A stretch of DNA of 64,000 nucleotides from Vibrio rotiferianus CAIM 577 = LMG 21460 (GTDB lineage: Bacteria; Pseudomonadota; Gammaproteobacteria; Enterobacterales; Vibrionaceae), in NCBI RefSeq assembly GCF_002741985.1, contig NZ_APHW01000022.1:62001-126000 (forward strand), read 5' to 3'. The translations under genes and the position numbers were made by a program. The stretch's first letter is position 1, and each line of letters opens with the position of its first letter. Positions 53,763-63,940 of this stretch are shown here, in pieces. The notes under the pieces were generated by a model, which was not told where the DNA came from, made no database searches, and saw nothing but the letters and a program-made list of their open reading frames with translations.

Positions 53763-54902
53763 CTATTTTTCAATCAGTTTTAGAACCGCGTTTGCGGCTT
53801 GTTGATCCGCATCTTTGCGAATCCAATGGTGCATTTCAGTGAACTTATCCAACATTTCTCGGTTGTCGCTCTCTAGTAAGCGAGATACTTCGTCGAATAA
53901 ATTGTCTGGCGTGCAATCATCTTGCAGATATTCTTTAACCAGCTCAGTATCGGCCAGAATGTTCGGCAACGAAACGTATTTGGTTTTCAGCAAACGCTTA
54001 GCGAGGAAAGCCGTCACCGCGTTTACACGGTAACCCACAACCATTGGACGCTTGAGCAGCATGCACTCTAACGCTACGGTGCCAGACGCCAACATCACGG
54101 CATCGGAAGCGGTAATCACGTTACGCGCCGTATCATCCACCAGCTTGAAGTCCAACTCTGGTGCATGCTCTTTCCACGCTTGCTCGAATTGTTCGCGACG
54201 TTTCTGGTTTACTAGCGCAACGGCAAAACCAAGATCTGGGAATTTCTGGTGTAACTTCTTACACGTTTCGATAAATGGCTGAGAGAGCATTTTCAACTCG
54301 CTGCCACGGCTACCCGGAAGTACCGCTAACCATTGCTTATCTTGCTCTAAACCCAGTAGCTCACGTGCAGGCGCTTTGTCTGATTGCAGCGGAATGGAAT
54401 CAGCCAATGTATGACCAATGAATTCACAAGGCACGTTGAATTTATCGTAAAACGCTTTTTCAAACGGTAGGAATGCCAACACTAGGTTAGTCGCGGCTTC
54501 AATTTTGAAGATGCGCTTTTGACGCCATGCCCAAACTGACGGGCTTACGTAATGCACAGTTTTGATGCCAGCATTTTTCAGGTCTAGCTCAACACGTAAG
54601 TTGAAATCTGGCGCATCGATACCAACAAAGACATCCGGCGGATTATCAGTGAAGTATTTCACTAGCTCAGCTTTGACTTTCAGCAGCCTTGGCAAGCGAC
54701 CTAGCACTTCCACCAAGCCCATTACGGCTAGCTCTTCCATGTCGAACAGAGACTTGCAGCCTTGCGCGATCATTTTAGGGCCACCAATCCCAACAAACTC
54801 TGCATCTGGGTATTGCTGTTTTACCGCCTTGATAAAGCCTTCACCTAGCGTGTCGCCAGACAGTTCTCCGGCAATGATGCCGATACGTAATGGTCTTTCC
54901 AT
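53763..54902 (-). CDS. lpxB: Lipid-A-disaccharide synthase LpxB
   Basis: LpxB joins UDP-2,3-diacylglucosamine and lipid X into the tetraacyl disaccharide of lipid A. The 379-residue GT-B-fold enzyme starts with the [20 protein letters not shown] block and has [47 protein letters not shown] sequence ([20 protein letters not shown]) and [20 protein letters not shown]. It follows lpxA but with a 150-bp gap that holds a terminator. Confidence 0.96.
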   Translation of the reverse strand: MERPLRIGIIAGELSGDTLGEGFIKAVKQQYPDAEFVGIGGPKMIAQGCKSLFDMEELAVMGLVEVLGRLPRLLKVKAELVKYFTDNPPDVFVGIDAPDFNLRVELDLKNAGIKTVHYVSPSVWAWRQKRIFKIEAATNLVLAFLPFEKAFYDKFNVPCEFIGHTLADSIPLQSDKAPARELLGLEQDKQWLAVLPGSRGSELKMLSQPFIETCKKLHQKFPDLGFAVALVNQKRREQFEQAWKEHAPELDFKLVDDTARNVITASDAVMLASGTVALECMLLKRPMVVGYRVNAVTAFLAKRLLKTKYVSLPNILADTELVKEYLQDDCTPDNLFDEVSRLLESDNREMLDKFTEMHHWIRKDADQQAANAVLKLIEK

Positions 54903-54995
54903 ATCTACTTCGCTATTTTCCTGTGCGCTATGGGTAGCGATTTACTCTATGTAGCCTTACAAACCGCAGCGTACAAACCGTTATCCATAAAACAC

Positions 54996-55030
54996 AAAAA
55001 GACCGCAGCCCAATTTGGGCGCGATCTTTT
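54996..55030 (-). terminator. Terminator between lpxA and lpxB
   Basis: On the minus strand AAGATCGCGCCC and GGGCTGCGGTCTT pair with small interruptions around AAATT and are followed by TTTTG. In most gammaproteobacteria lpxA and lpxB are directly joined, so this is unusual and implies a promoter for lpxB in 54903-54995 or partial read-through. Confidence 0.75.
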
Positions 55031-55053
55031 CAACTTAACCGCTCATTCGTTAT

Positions 55054-55842
55054 TTAACGAATAATGCCACGTTCCGTTGTTTCCAAAATATCTGAGAAAC
55101 GTTGCACTGCAGGCCACTCTTGTGCCATTTCAGCTAGGATTGGTTTCACTTCTTCCAGAGTCTTACCTGAACGGTAGATTTCTTTGTACGCTTTTTGCAG
55201 CGCACGAATTTCTGGTTTTTCGAAACCGTTACGCTTCAAGCCAACCAAGTTCAAACCAAATGGTGTTGCGTGGTTACCTTGAGCCAATACGTAAGCTGGT
55301 ACATCTTGAACAACCGCAGAACAGCCACCAATGTAAGCGTACGCGCCCACGGTACAGAATGGGTGAATAGCAGAAAGCGCCATTACACCAGCATGGTCTT
55401 CTACGGTTACGTGGCCACCAAGAATCGCATTGTTACCAATGTGAGTGTGGTTACCTACGACAACATCGTGTGCGATGTGCGCGTTAACACAAAGCAGGTT
55501 ATCGTCACCGATCACTGTCGTCGCTTTATCTTGAACCGTACCACGGTGAACCTGAACCGCTTCACGAATCACGTTACGGTCACCGATAACCACTGTTGTA
55601 TCTTCGCCGCCGTACTTCTTGTCTTGGTTTTCTTCACCAATCACAGCATGTGGGAAAATGCGGTTATCTTTACCAATTTTGGTGTGGCCTTTGATCACTA
55701 CGTGAGACATCACTTCTGTGCCTTCACCAATCTCCACCGTAGAGGTGATGTAAGTGAAAGGACCAACGATCACGTTAGCGCCGATTTTCGCGCCTTCTTC
55801 TACCACCGCAGCTGGGTGGATTTTAGCGGTTTCATGAATCAT
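55054..55842 (-). CDS. lpxA: UDP-N-acetylglucosamine acyltransferase LpxA
   Basis: LpxA adds 3-hydroxyacyl chains to UDP-GlcNAc in the first step of lipid A synthesis. The 262-residue protein equals E. coli LpxA. It begins MIHETAKIHPAAVVEEGAKI and shows the left-handed beta-helix hexapeptide repeats (VIVGPFTYITSTVEIGEGTE), the catalytic His in CVNAHIAHDVVVGNHTHIGN, and the helical C-terminus. The ATG at 55842 directly follows the fabZ stop (TAATATG), so the two are translationally coupled. Confidence 0.97.
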   Translation of the reverse strand: MIHETAKIHPAAVVEEGAKIGANVIVGPFTYITSTVEIGEGTEVMSHVVIKGHTKIGKDNRIFPHAVIGEENQDKKYGGEDTTVVIGDRNVIREAVQVHRGTVQDKATTVIGDDNLLCVNAHIAHDVVVGNHTHIGNNAILGGHVTVEDHAGVMALSAIHPFCTVGAYAYIGGCSAVVQDVPAYVLAQGNHATPFGLNLVGLKRNGFEKPEIRALQKAYKEIYRSGKTLEEVKPILAEMAQEWPAVQRFSDILETTERGIIR

Positions 55843-55843
55843 A

Positions 55844-56296
55844 TTAAAACTCTCGACGAGCACACTTCAGCTCTGCTGAACATACCACTTCGCCGTCAAC
55901 TTTTGCTACACCACTAAATGCAGCAATACCACGACGCTCTTTTAGAAATTCTACTTCAATAATCATTTGGTCGCCTGGCACTACAGGTTTACGGAACTTA
56001 GCGCCGTCAACACTTGCGAAGTAGTACAGTTCGTTTTCCGTTGGTGCACCAAATGATTTAAACGCAAGTAAGCCAGTTGCCTGAGCCATTGCCTCTAAGA
56101 TTAGTACGCCTGGGAATACTGGCAGCTGTGGAAAGTGACCTGTAAACTGAGGTTCATTAACCGACACGTTTTTAATCGCGTGAAGGTACTTCTCTTCTTG
56201 GAAGTCAATCACTCGGTCGATCAATAAGAATGGGTAGCGATGAGGTAGTAGCTCTTGAATTTCAGAGATGTTCATCGTTTTCTTTTCAGTAGTCAA
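55844..56296 (-). CDS. fabZ: 3-Hydroxyacyl-ACP dehydratase FabZ
   Basis: FabZ dehydrates 3-hydroxyacyl-ACP in fatty acid elongation; it competes with LpxA and LpxD for hydroxyacyl-ACP, which explains its place in this operon. The 150-residue hot-dog-fold enzyme has [15 protein letters not shown], the catalytic His in [20 protein letters not shown] and the Glu in the same helix, and the family end [14 protein letters not shown]. Its upstream region contains an 8-C run and a terminator from lpxD. Confidence 0.97.
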   Translation of the reverse strand: MTTEKKTMNISEIQELLPHRYPFLLIDRVIDFQEEKYLHAIKNVSVNEPQFTGHFPQLPVFPGVLILEAMAQATGLLAFKSFGAPTENELYYFASVDGAKFRKPVVPGDQMIIEVEFLKERRGIAAFSGVAKVDGEVVCSAELKCARREF

Positions 56297-56334
56297 AGTC
56301 GTCTTCCTATATCAATTCTCAACAACCAAGATGG

Positions 56335-56342
56335 CCCCCCCC
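56335..56342. repeat. Homopolymer run of eight C residues
   Basis: GGCCCCCCCC lies 39 bases before the fabZ start on the coding (minus) strand, where it reads as eight G residues. It is the longest G/C homopolymer I noted in the window. It could vary in length and change fabZ-lpxA expression, or simply reflect chance. Confidence 0.6.
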
Positions 56343-56406
56343 TTACTCTGGGGACGGTAAACCCACTTGGTGATAAATCTACTTATAGCGCGTCATTATA
56401 GAAGAA

Positions 56407-56431
56407 AAAGACCCGCATTTCGCGAGTCTTT
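56407..56431 (-). terminator. Terminator between lpxD and fabZ
   Basis: On the minus strand AAAGACTCGC-GAAAT-GCGGGTCTTT forms a 10-bp stem with one U-G pair, followed by TTC-rich sequence. It lies 16 bases past the lpxD stop, splitting the usual lpxD-fabZ-lpxA operon. Confidence 0.82.
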
Positions 56432-56446
56432 GTTCAGAAAGTGGAA

Positions 56447-57478
56447 CTAAGATTCTTCTTTCGGTTTAAGTTGCTTTTCAACGGCTTTCAATCGTTTGTT
56501 CATCTCATCAATGCGGTGAACTCGAGTTGCCGTCTTACGCCACTCTCGGTTGGTTTGCAATGGAATGCCTGACGAGTACAGGCCTTTCTCTTCGATACTG
56601 CGCATAACCATGCCCATACCGGTAATAGCAACCCCATCCGTGATCTCGATGTGGCCATTGATAACCGACGCGCCACCGATTTGGCAGTACTTACCAATTT
56701 TTGTACTGCCTGCCACAATAGTACCACCGGGCATCACCGTACCATATCCGATCTGCACGTTGTGAGCGATTTGAAGTTGGTTATCAAGAATTACATTGTC
56801 TTCGATGATCGTATCTTCAAGAGCACCACGGTCGATAGTGGTACATGCACCAATCTCAACACGGTTGCCGATACGTACAGAGCCAAGTTGAGGAATTTTA
56901 ATCCACTCACCTTTGTCATTCGCGTAACCGAAACCGTCTGAGCCGATGACGGTGCCAGATTGCACTAGGCAGTCATCGCCCAGCGAAACTTCATGATAGA
57001 TAGTAACATTAGCCCAAAGCTTGGTGTTGTTACCTAGCTTTGCGTTTTTACCGATAAAGCAACCTGCGCCAATACTTACGTTGTCGCCTAACTCTACACC
57101 CGTTTCAATCACTGCGTTTGCACCGATTGTTACGTTAGTACCCATCTTCACGTCTGCTGCGATTACGGCACTTGGCGCAATCTCATCAGCTGGCTTTGGC
57201 GTTGTATCCATAGCTTGAACTACACGAGCAAAAGCGATGTAAGGATCGGCAACCACAAGAGAGTTTCCAATACATTGGTCCTTGTGATCGGCTTTCACCA
57301 TTACAACTGTCGCTTTACACTCAGAGAGGTGCTTTGCGTATTTAGGGTTAGACAAGAAGGTAACATCACCTTCTTGTGCTTTATCCATGGGAGCTACACG
57401 GTTTACAACGAGAGACTCGTCACCAAATAGCTCACCCCCGGTAATTGTCGCCAACTCGGCTAATGTTAATGTCTTCAT
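56447..57478 (-). CDS. lpxD: UDP-3-O-acyl-glucosamine N-acyltransferase LpxD
   Basis: LpxD adds the second 3-hydroxyacyl chain (N-linked) in lipid A synthesis. The 343-residue protein has an N-terminal uridine-binding domain ([20 protein letters not shown]), a left-handed beta-helix of hexapeptide repeats ([20 protein letters not shown]) with the catalytic His in [20 protein letters not shown], and a C-terminal helix. It follows skp by six bases. Confidence 0.96.
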   Translation of the reverse strand: MKTLTLAELATITGGELFGDESLVVNRVAPMDKAQEGDVTFLSNPKYAKHLSECKATVVMVKADHKDQCIGNSLVVADPYIAFARVVQAMDTTPKPADEIAPSAVIAADVKMGTNVTIGANAVIETGVELGDNVSIGAGCFIGKNAKLGNNTKLWANVTIYHEVSLGDDCLVQSGTVIGSDGFGYANDKGEWIKIPQLGSVRIGNRVEIGACTTIDRGALEDTIIEDNVILDNQLQIAHNVQIGYGTVMPGGTIVAGSTKIGKYCQIGGASVINGHIEITDGVAITGMGMVMRSIEEKGLYSSGIPLQTNREWRKTATRVHRIDEMNKRLKAVEKQLKPKEES

Positions 57479-57484
57479 AACTTC

Positions 57485-57994
57485 TTATTTTAGAGCTTTA
57501 ATTACGTCTTCAGAGATGTTGTATTCTGGCTTACCGTATTGAAGTGAAGTAGTGTCAATAACGAGATCGTAACCTTTCGCCTTAGCAACTTTTTCTACTG
57601 CATCTTGGATAGATTTGAATAGCTTCGCTTTCTCTTCAGCTTCACGGCGAGCGCCAGCTTTCTCTAGTGCTTGAGCTTTTACTTTGTATTCACTGTCTAG
57701 CTTAGCAATATCAATACGTAGCTTCTCAATTTCTTCTTGACCTAAAAGTTCACCGTCACGCTGCAGTTTCTCAATCTTTGTCTTAGCTTGCGCTTGGATT
57801 GACTTAAGCTCATCAGCTTTGCTTTTGAAGTCTTTCTGCATTTTTTGTAGAACCACTTCACGCTGAGGAAGAGCCTGAAACACTTGTGCTGTATTGATGT
57901 AGGCAATCTTTTGCGCTGCTTCTGCAGCGTTTGCAAACATAGATGAGCTCAGTACAAGAAGGCCTAAACCAGCCGCTTTGATCATTTTATTCAA
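57485..57994 (-). CDS. skp: Periplasmic chaperone Skp (OmpH)
   Basis: Skp holds unfolded outer-membrane proteins in transit to the BAM complex. The protein has a signal peptide (MIKAAGLGLLVLSSSMFANA), a small beta body (QKIAYINTAQVFQALPQREV) and two long charged helices forming the tentacles. The start is uncertain. GAGG is eight bases before a TTG at 57994 (MNKMIKAAG..., 169 residues) but 17 bases before the ATG at 57985, so I favour the TTG. A longer start inside bamA is rejected. It follows bamA by 16 bases. Confidence 0.92.
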   Translation of the reverse strand: MNKMIKAAGLGLLVLSSSMFANAAEAAQKIAYINTAQVFQALPQREVVLQKMQKDFKSKADELKSIQAQAKTKIEKLQRDGELLGQEEIEKLRIDIAKLDSEYKVKAQALEKAGARREAEEKAKLFKSIQDAVEKVAKAKGYDLVIDTTSLQYGKPEYNISEDVIKALK

Positions 57995-58010
57995 AATATT
58001 TTCCTCAAAT

Positions 58011-60425
58011 TTAGAAGGTTCTGCCGATAGTGAATGTGAAGACTTCTTCGTCATCGCCATCGTATTTTTTAAGTGGTTTCGCTAGTGAAAATACCAGTGG
58101 CCCCATTGGAGACATCCATTGTAACGCCGCACCATATGATGAACGGTAGTTAGTAGGATCAGAGTAATCGTAATAGTAACGGTCACCAAACTCGGCACCA
58201 GAGTCTCGATAATCGAACTCTGTATCCCAAACACTCGCCATATCAAAGAAGATACTGGTACGAATCTGGTTACGAACTTCATCAGATGCAAATGGGGTCG
58301 GAACAATAAGCTCCAAACTTGCTAACGCTACTGCGTTACCACCTACTGCGTCATCAGTCGCGGTATCTACACCGTTGTTAGAACCAGAGTAATCACGGTA
58401 AACGGCTTTTGGACCAACCGAGTTAGAGCCGAAGCCACGTAGAGTCGTGAAACCACCCGCGTAATAGTTCTCGTAGAATGGGAACAAGTTGTCGTTACCA
58501 TTCGTCTGACCATAACCGTTACCGTAACCTAGACGACCGCGGAACAAGAGCGTGAACTCGTGTTTTTTAGTCAATGGTACATACTGACGCACGTCATATT
58601 GCATCTTAAAGTACTGAACATCAGAACCTGGTACCGTCATCTTGTAGAATGCACGTTGGTGATTACCCGCTGTAGGGAAATAGCCACGGTTCAAATTGTT
58701 TCGTGTCCAAGAAATATTGATATCGAAGTCATTGGTATTCAATGCACCGTTCGCATCAATATTTTCTGATTGAGCTTGTAGGAACTGTTCAACCTGTAGG
58801 TAAGGAGAAAGGTTACCGATCTTGTTGTGCGTGTAACCGACACCAAATTCGAAGCGGTTTAGTTCATCAAATGGGAAACCCCAAGTCAGGTTAGCGCCGT
58901 AACTTTCATTGGTGTAGTCAACGATACCTGCTTCAGATGCTTCAAACTCATCATAGAAAATTTTACCGCCAAGACTCACACCATCGAGGTTCCAATAAGG
59001 GTCTCGATAATCTAAGCTGATATTTTTTTGGTAGTCATTCATCATCGCATTGATACCAACGCGGTTACCACTACCAATAAAGTTATCTTGCTGTAGACCA
59101 ACTTGGAAGCTTACACCTGATTCTGTACCGTAGCCGACACCAAAGTTCACGCTACCAGAGTTGGCTTCTTTAACCGAGTAAACAAGATCTACTTGGTCAT
59201 CGCTGCCAGGAACACGTACCGTTTGAACTTCTACGTTTTCGAAGTAACCAAGACGGTTAAGACGCGTTTTACCCGTTTCAATCGATTTCGAGTTTAGCCA
59301 GCTGCCTTCCATCTGACGCATCTCGCGACGCAAAACTTCATCCTTAGTGGAGTTGTTGCCCGTAAAACGAATATCACGAACGTAAATGCGGCTACCTGGC
59401 TCAACATTTACAACCAATGACACTTCTTTGTTCTCGTCGTCGAACTCAGGAATTGTACTTACCTGCGGATAAGCATAGCCAGACTCACCGAGCACACGTT
59501 TGATGCCTTCCTCTAGCGAGGTCACTTTAGAGCCGTTGTAGGTCTCGTTGGCTTCGAACGGCACCATTTTCTCGAATCGAGCGTCTTCACCAATCAAATC
59601 GCCGCGGAATTTTACATCTTTAACGGTGTAAACCTCTCCTTCCTCTAGGCCAAGAGTGATATACACCCCCTTCTTATCTGGGGAAATTGCGACTTGCGTC
59701 GAGTCTACATCAAACTTCAAATAACCACGGTCTAGGTAATAGGATTTCAGAGCTTCAATATCACCAGCAAGCACTTGCTTTTGATACTTTTCATCAGCGA
59801 GGAAGTTCCACCACGGCACATCAACGTTTAAGTTAAAACGAGAGCGGAGTTCATCATCAGTAAAGACTTCGTTACCAATAAAGTTGATTTGCTGAATCTT
59901 CGCCGATACACCTTCGGTGAAGACGAATTTCAAATCAGAACGATTACGAGGCAATGGAGTAACAACCGCTTTTACCGTAGCGTTGTACTTACCAACGCTA
60001 TAGTAAAAATCTTCTAAGCCTTTTTCGATATTACGTAAAGTGGTTCGGTCTAGAGCTTCACCTTCACGGATACCTGATGCATTCAGGTTTTCCTGTAACT
60101 GCTCATCTTTGATCGCTTTGTTACCAGAAAACGCAATGCTAGCAATAGTCGGTCTTTCTTTAACCTGGACTACAAGTACATCTTGATCCTTAAGTACTTT
60201 TACATCCTCAAAGTTACCCGAAGCGTAAAGAGCACGAATGATGTCCGCAACATCTTGTGAATCGACCGTGTCTCCTACTCGAACAGGCATTTTCAACAAC
60301 GCAGCACCAAGTGCCACACGTTGTAATCCTTCAATCTGGATGTCTTGAACTACAAAGTTTTCTGCCCCATTTGCCGAGACACTGGTTGCCAGTAAACTCG
60401 CAAATAGAATTCGCTTAATCGCCAT
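58011..60425 (-). CDS. bamA: Outer-membrane protein assembly factor BamA
   Basis: BamA is the core beta-barrel insertase of the outer membrane. The 804-residue protein has a signal peptide ([20 protein letters not shown]), five POTRA domains (residues about 22-420; for example [20 protein letters not shown] and [20 protein letters not shown]) and a 16-stranded barrel with the loop-6 VRGF-type motif, here [16 protein letters not shown], and a C-terminal signal ending FTIGRTF. Its lipoprotein partner bamC and the protease bepA are also in the window. It follows rseP by 45 bases. Confidence 0.97.
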   Translation of the reverse strand: MAIKRILFASLLATSVSANGAENFVVQDIQIEGLQRVALGAALLKMPVRVGDTVDSQDVADIIRALYASGNFEDVKVLKDQDVLVVQVKERPTIASIAFSGNKAIKDEQLQENLNASGIREGEALDRTTLRNIEKGLEDFYYSVGKYNATVKAVVTPLPRNRSDLKFVFTEGVSAKIQQINFIGNEVFTDDELRSRFNLNVDVPWWNFLADEKYQKQVLAGDIEALKSYYLDRGYLKFDVDSTQVAISPDKKGVYITLGLEEGEVYTVKDVKFRGDLIGEDARFEKMVPFEANETYNGSKVTSLEEGIKRVLGESGYAYPQVSTIPEFDDENKEVSLVVNVEPGSRIYVRDIRFTGNNSTKDEVLRREMRQMEGSWLNSKSIETGKTRLNRLGYFENVEVQTVRVPGSDDQVDLVYSVKEANSGSVNFGVGYGTESGVSFQVGLQQDNFIGSGNRVGINAMMNDYQKNISLDYRDPYWNLDGVSLGGKIFYDEFEASEAGIVDYTNESYGANLTWGFPFDELNRFEFGVGYTHNKIGNLSPYLQVEQFLQAQSENIDANGALNTNDFDINISWTRNNLNRGYFPTAGNHQRAFYKMTVPGSDVQYFKMQYDVRQYVPLTKKHEFTLLFRGRLGYGNGYGQTNGNDNLFPFYENYYAGGFTTLRGFGSNSVGPKAVYRDYSGSNNGVDTATDDAVGGNAVALASLELIVPTPFASDEVRNQIRTSIFFDMASVWDTEFDYRDSGAEFGDRYYYDYSDPTNYRSSYGAALQWMSPMGPLVFSLAKPLKKYDGDDEEVFTFTIGRTF

Positions 60426-60470
60426 ATTTGTTCTAATTATTCCTTGCTACTGCTAGATGTCTCTGAAGAA

Positions 60471-61829
60471 TCACAGACGAGTAAAATCATTAAATAGTGC
60501 CAGTGCCATTAACGAAAAGATAATCGCACCACCAATTTTATATCCCATTTCCTGCACTTTCTCAGGAACTGGGCGTCGGATGACTGCTTCAATTGCAAAA
60601 AAGAGCAGGTGACCACCATCCAACATTGGTAAAGGAACGAGGTTAATAATACCTAGGTTAACACTGATCAGTGCTAGAAAACCTAAAAAGTAAACCAGAC
60701 CGTAGTCTGCTGTCGCCCCTGCCCCTTTGGCTATCGAGATTGGTCCACTTAAATTATTCAAACCAACATCACCTACAATCAGTTTCTTAAGCATACTGAT
60801 TGTAAGTCCAATAACTTGACCTGTTTTGTCAATCGCTTTGCCAATAGACTCGAATACACCAAACTGTAATTCGAAGCGATAACTTTTTGGCCATTCTGCG
60901 ACTTTAGGTGCGATACCCGCAAAGCCAACTAATTGTTTGTTAGCTAGCTCACGACTACCCGGAGTCAAAGTGAATGATTGCTCTTCACCTTGACGTAACA
61001 CTGTCAGTTCCATTGATGTTTCTGGGTGAGAACGAATGGCTTCGACCACTTCTTCCCATTTAGAAATCTTATTACCATTAATCGCGATGATTTTATCGTC
61101 GGCTTGCAGACCTGCTTTTTCAGCAGCCCCACCTTCGCTTACTTGCGCTAACTCCGTGAAAATCTCTGGCGTATATGGTTTAAAGCCAAGTGATTGCATC
61201 GTAGATTGCGTTTCTGGGTCAAAGTTCCAATCACGAATATCAAGTGTTCTCGTGACCTCTGAACCAACTTCGTTTGCTGAAGACAACGTCATCGTCACAG
61301 AATCATCACCAATATGGGAAATTAACCCCATGTTGACTGATTCCCAGTCCGGAGTTTTGATACCTGAGATGGATTTTAGTTCCATTCCAGATTCAATTCC
61401 TGCTTGAGCAACGATTGAATTGGGTGTTACTTCACCGATTACTGGCTTTACTGCTGGTACACCAATAAGGAAAACTAACCAATAGGCTACAATAGCAAAT
61501 AGAAAGTTAAAGATAGGGCCGGCGGCAACGATAGATGTGCGTTTCCACAAAGGCTTTTGATCGAACGCCAGGTGTTTTTCATGCTCTGGGATATCATCAA
61601 TACGGCTGTCCACCATCTTGACGTAGCCACCCAGAGGAATCATAGAGATGCTATACTCTGTTCCGTCTTTGCCTACCTTACTCCAGATAGACTTACCAAA
61701 ACCGATAGAAAACTTTTCAACTTTTACACCGCAACGACGCGCAACCCAAAAGTGACCAAACTCGTGCACGGCAACCAAGATGCCCAATGCAACGATAAAA
61801 GAAACCAAATTCCACAAGATACCAGTCAT
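60471..61829 (-). CDS. rseP: Site-2 intramembrane protease RseP
   Basis: RseP cuts RseA inside the membrane after DegS, releasing sigma-E in the envelope stress response. The 452-residue protein has the zinc motif HEFGH at residues 22-26 in the first membrane segment, two tandem periplasmic PDZ domains (for example VSEGGAAEKAGLQADDKIIA) and the third zinc ligand in PLPMLDGGHLLFFAIEAV. Placing it next to bamA, skp and lpx genes couples stress sensing with envelope synthesis. It overlaps the dxr stop by one base. Confidence 0.97.
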   Translation of the reverse strand: MTGILWNLVSFIVALGILVAVHEFGHFWVARRCGVKVEKFSIGFGKSIWSKVGKDGTEYSISMIPLGGYVKMVDSRIDDIPEHEKHLAFDQKPLWKRTSIVAAGPIFNFLFAIVAYWLVFLIGVPAVKPVIGEVTPNSIVAQAGIESGMELKSISGIKTPDWESVNMGLISHIGDDSVTMTLSSANEVGSEVTRTLDIRDWNFDPETQSTMQSLGFKPYTPEIFTELAQVSEGGAAEKAGLQADDKIIAINGNKISKWEEVVEAIRSHPETSMELTVLRQGEEQSFTLTPGSRELANKQLVGFAGIAPKVAEWPKSYRFELQFGVFESIGKAIDKTGQVIGLTISMLKKLIVGDVGLNNLSGPISIAKGAGATADYGLVYFLGFLALISVNLGIINLVPLPMLDGGHLLFFAIEAVIRRPVPEKVQEMGYKIGGAIIFSLMALALFNDFTRL

Positions 61830-63034
61830 TAGCTACGCTCGCGTAAAAATTCTAAGGCGATAGTTCGTGACATTCTATCTAGCTCTATCAAGCTTTCCAA
61901 GTTATTCACATTCTCAGTTGTATGGCTTGCGGTGATTTTGTTCAAAACTGACTCATTGATGCGAGCGATATCAGTAAAACCAAGGCCATTATTCAAGAAC
62001 GCATCCACAGCAACTTCATTCGCAGCATTTAATGCTGTTGTAGCATGCTGACCTTCATAGCATGCATCAATCGCTAACTTAAGACATGGGTAGCGAGCAA
62101 AGTCAGGTTGAAGGAATGTCAACTCACCAACTTGAGTAAAGTCGAGCGGTTTCACTCCGGCATCCACTCTTGATGGGTAAGACATCGTCAATGCAATCGG
62201 GGTTGCCATATCTGGCTCCCCCATCTGCGCCAATACTGAACCATCACGATATTGCACCATAGAGTGAATCACCGACTGAGGGTGAATGATCACTTTCAAC
62301 TGTTCGCGAGCCGCATTGAATAGCCATTTTGCTTCAATGTACTCAAGACCCTTGTTCATCATGGTCGCAGAATCAACCGAGATTTTTGGTCCCATTGACC
62401 AGTTCGGGTGAGCAATGGCTTGCGCTGGAGTCACTTTCTCTAGATCTACGATATCGGTGTAACGAAATGGCCCACCAGAACCAGTGAGAAGAATAGAAGA
62501 AATACCATGCTCTTCTAAGTTACAACGACCTAGGTTAGTTTGAACTTGTTGTGGGAGGCACTGGAAGATCGCGTTGTGTTCACTATCAACAGGGAGAAGC
62601 TGAGCACCATGCTCGGCAACCGCATCGATAAACAGCTGACCAGACATTACTAGCGCTTCTTTATTGGCTAGCAGTACACGTTTACCCGATTTTACCGCTG
62701 CCATGGTTGGTAACAGACCTGCCGCACCAACGATAGCTGCCATTACGCTGTCGACTTCTTCTAAGGCAGACACATGACAAAGCGCATCGACACCACCTAA
62801 CACCTCAGTATTTGGTGAGATAGAAGCCAGCTCTGATTGCAGAGCCAATGCCGCCGCTTTATCCGCCATCACAGCGTATTTTGGTTGCCATTTACGGCAA
62901 AGCACGACCATCTTTTCAACGTTAGTGCTTGCCGCTAATGCGACGATAGAAAACAGCTCAGGGTTCTGTTCAACCACTTTAAGTGTGCTTGCACCGATTG
63001 AGCCTGTTGCACCAAGAATCGTTAACTTTTGCAT
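61829..63034 (-). CDS. dxr: 1-Deoxy-D-xylulose-5-phosphate reductoisomerase Dxr
   Basis: Dxr (IspC) makes methylerythritol phosphate with NADPH, the committed step of the MEP isoprenoid pathway. The 401-residue protein has the NADPH loop [20 protein letters not shown], the [14 protein letters not shown] block, [14 protein letters not shown] with metal-binding Asp and Glu, and [20 protein letters not shown]. It lies between cdsA and rseP; its product feeds undecaprenyl synthesis by UppS just upstream. Confidence 0.97.
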   Translation of the reverse strand: MQKLTILGATGSIGASTLKVVEQNPELFSIVALAASTNVEKMVVLCRKWQPKYAVMADKAAALALQSELASISPNTEVLGGVDALCHVSALEEVDSVMAAIVGAAGLLPTMAAVKSGKRVLLANKEALVMSGQLFIDAVAEHGAQLLPVDSEHNAIFQCLPQQVQTNLGRCNLEEHGISSILLTGSGGPFRYTDIVDLEKVTPAQAIAHPNWSMGPKISVDSATMMNKGLEYIEAKWLFNAAREQLKVIIHPQSVIHSMVQYRDGSVLAQMGEPDMATPIALTMSYPSRVDAGVKPLDFTQVGELTFLQPDFARYPCLKLAIDACYEGQHATTALNAANEVAVDAFLNNGLGFTDIARINESVLNKITASHTTENVNNLESLIELDRMSRTIALEFLRERS

Positions 63035-63085
63035 GATGTAAGACCGTTAGAAAAACTCAGGAGCGACGAAGCCGCTCCCGATAAA

Positions 63086-63928
63086 TTAGAATACGTAGTA
63101 AAGAAGAGCAAATACTGGGAAGGCAGCAGTTAGGCTGTCGATACGGTCAAGAATGCCGCCGTGCCCTGGAATGATATTACTGCTGTCTTTGATACCTGAA
63201 ACACGTTTGAACATACTTTCGACTAGGTCACCAAGCACAGAGATCACAACCGTAATCAGCGTAATGATCACCATATGAAGTGGGCTAGTAAATTGGATAT
63301 CAAACCAACCTGCAAATAACCATCCAACAATCAATGCTGCGATGATACCGCCAATCAAACCTTCGATTGTTTTGTTTGGGCTCACATGAGGTGCCATTTT
63401 GCGTTTACCCATGCTTTTACCAGCGAAGTAAGCGCCGCTGTCTGCAGCCCATACCAAGAAGCAAACGTACAGCACAAGTTTTGCGCCGTGGTATGGATCT
63501 ACTGAAATATCAGAAGCCCTAAGAATGATCACACTCCAAAGAAAAGGGATCAGAGTTAGAAAACCAAACACATGACGAAGGGCTTTACTGCCTTGCCATA
63601 AGTTGGTGGTTTTAGGATAAGTGATTGCCATGCCACTTGCGATAATCCACCATGCAAAACCAAGCGCTAATAAGGCGTAGTGTGGTGCTGCAAGTTGATT
63701 TAAGCTTGTTACATCTGGCGAAATGAATAGAAAACTTAGTCCGGTTACAACGGCTGCCGGAACAAGCGCAGCAATACGTGAATTGCTTTCTGTAAACTGT
63801 GTCCACTCCCAAAAGCCTAACAGCGTTACCGCAGTCAAAGCGATAATGAAGCCAATTAGGGGTAATTTAAAAATACCTAAAATAACTAGGGGAGCTAAAA
63901 TTAGTGCTGTTATTATTCTCTGTTTCAA
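63086..63928 (-). CDS. cdsA: Phosphatidate cytidylyltransferase CdsA, TTG start
   Basis: CdsA makes CDP-diacylglycerol from phosphatidate and CTP, the branch point of phospholipid synthesis. The 280-residue protein has about eight membrane segments and the CDS signature in the region AADSGAYFAGKSMGKRKMAP through SPNKTIEGLIGG, plus GDLVESMFKRVSGIKDSSNI and PGHGGILDRIDSL near the end. Translation appears to begin at TTG with AAGGA nine bases before it, and that ribosome site overlaps the uppS stop, so the two genes are coupled. Confidence 0.95.
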   Translation of the reverse strand: MKQRIITALILAPLVILGIFKLPLIGFIIALTAVTLLGFWEWTQFTESNSRIAALVPAAVVTGLSFLFISPDVTSLNQLAAPHYALLALGFAWWIIASGMAITYPKTTNLWQGSKALRHVFGFLTLIPFLWSVIILRASDISVDPYHGAKLVLYVCFLVWAADSGAYFAGKSMGKRKMAPHVSPNKTIEGLIGGIIAALIVGWLFAGWFDIQFTSPLHMVIITLITVVISVLGDLVESMFKRVSGIKDSSNIIPGHGGILDRIDSLTAAFPVFALLYYVF

Positions 63929-63940
63929 ACTAACTAGTCC

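Noticed and set aside
55195..55917. Long open frame of 240 codons on the plus strand opposite lpxA/fabZ
   Set aside because: It lies entirely antisense to lpxA and the end of fabZ, whose identity is certain. It has no ribosome site and its composition is that of a mirrored coding frame.
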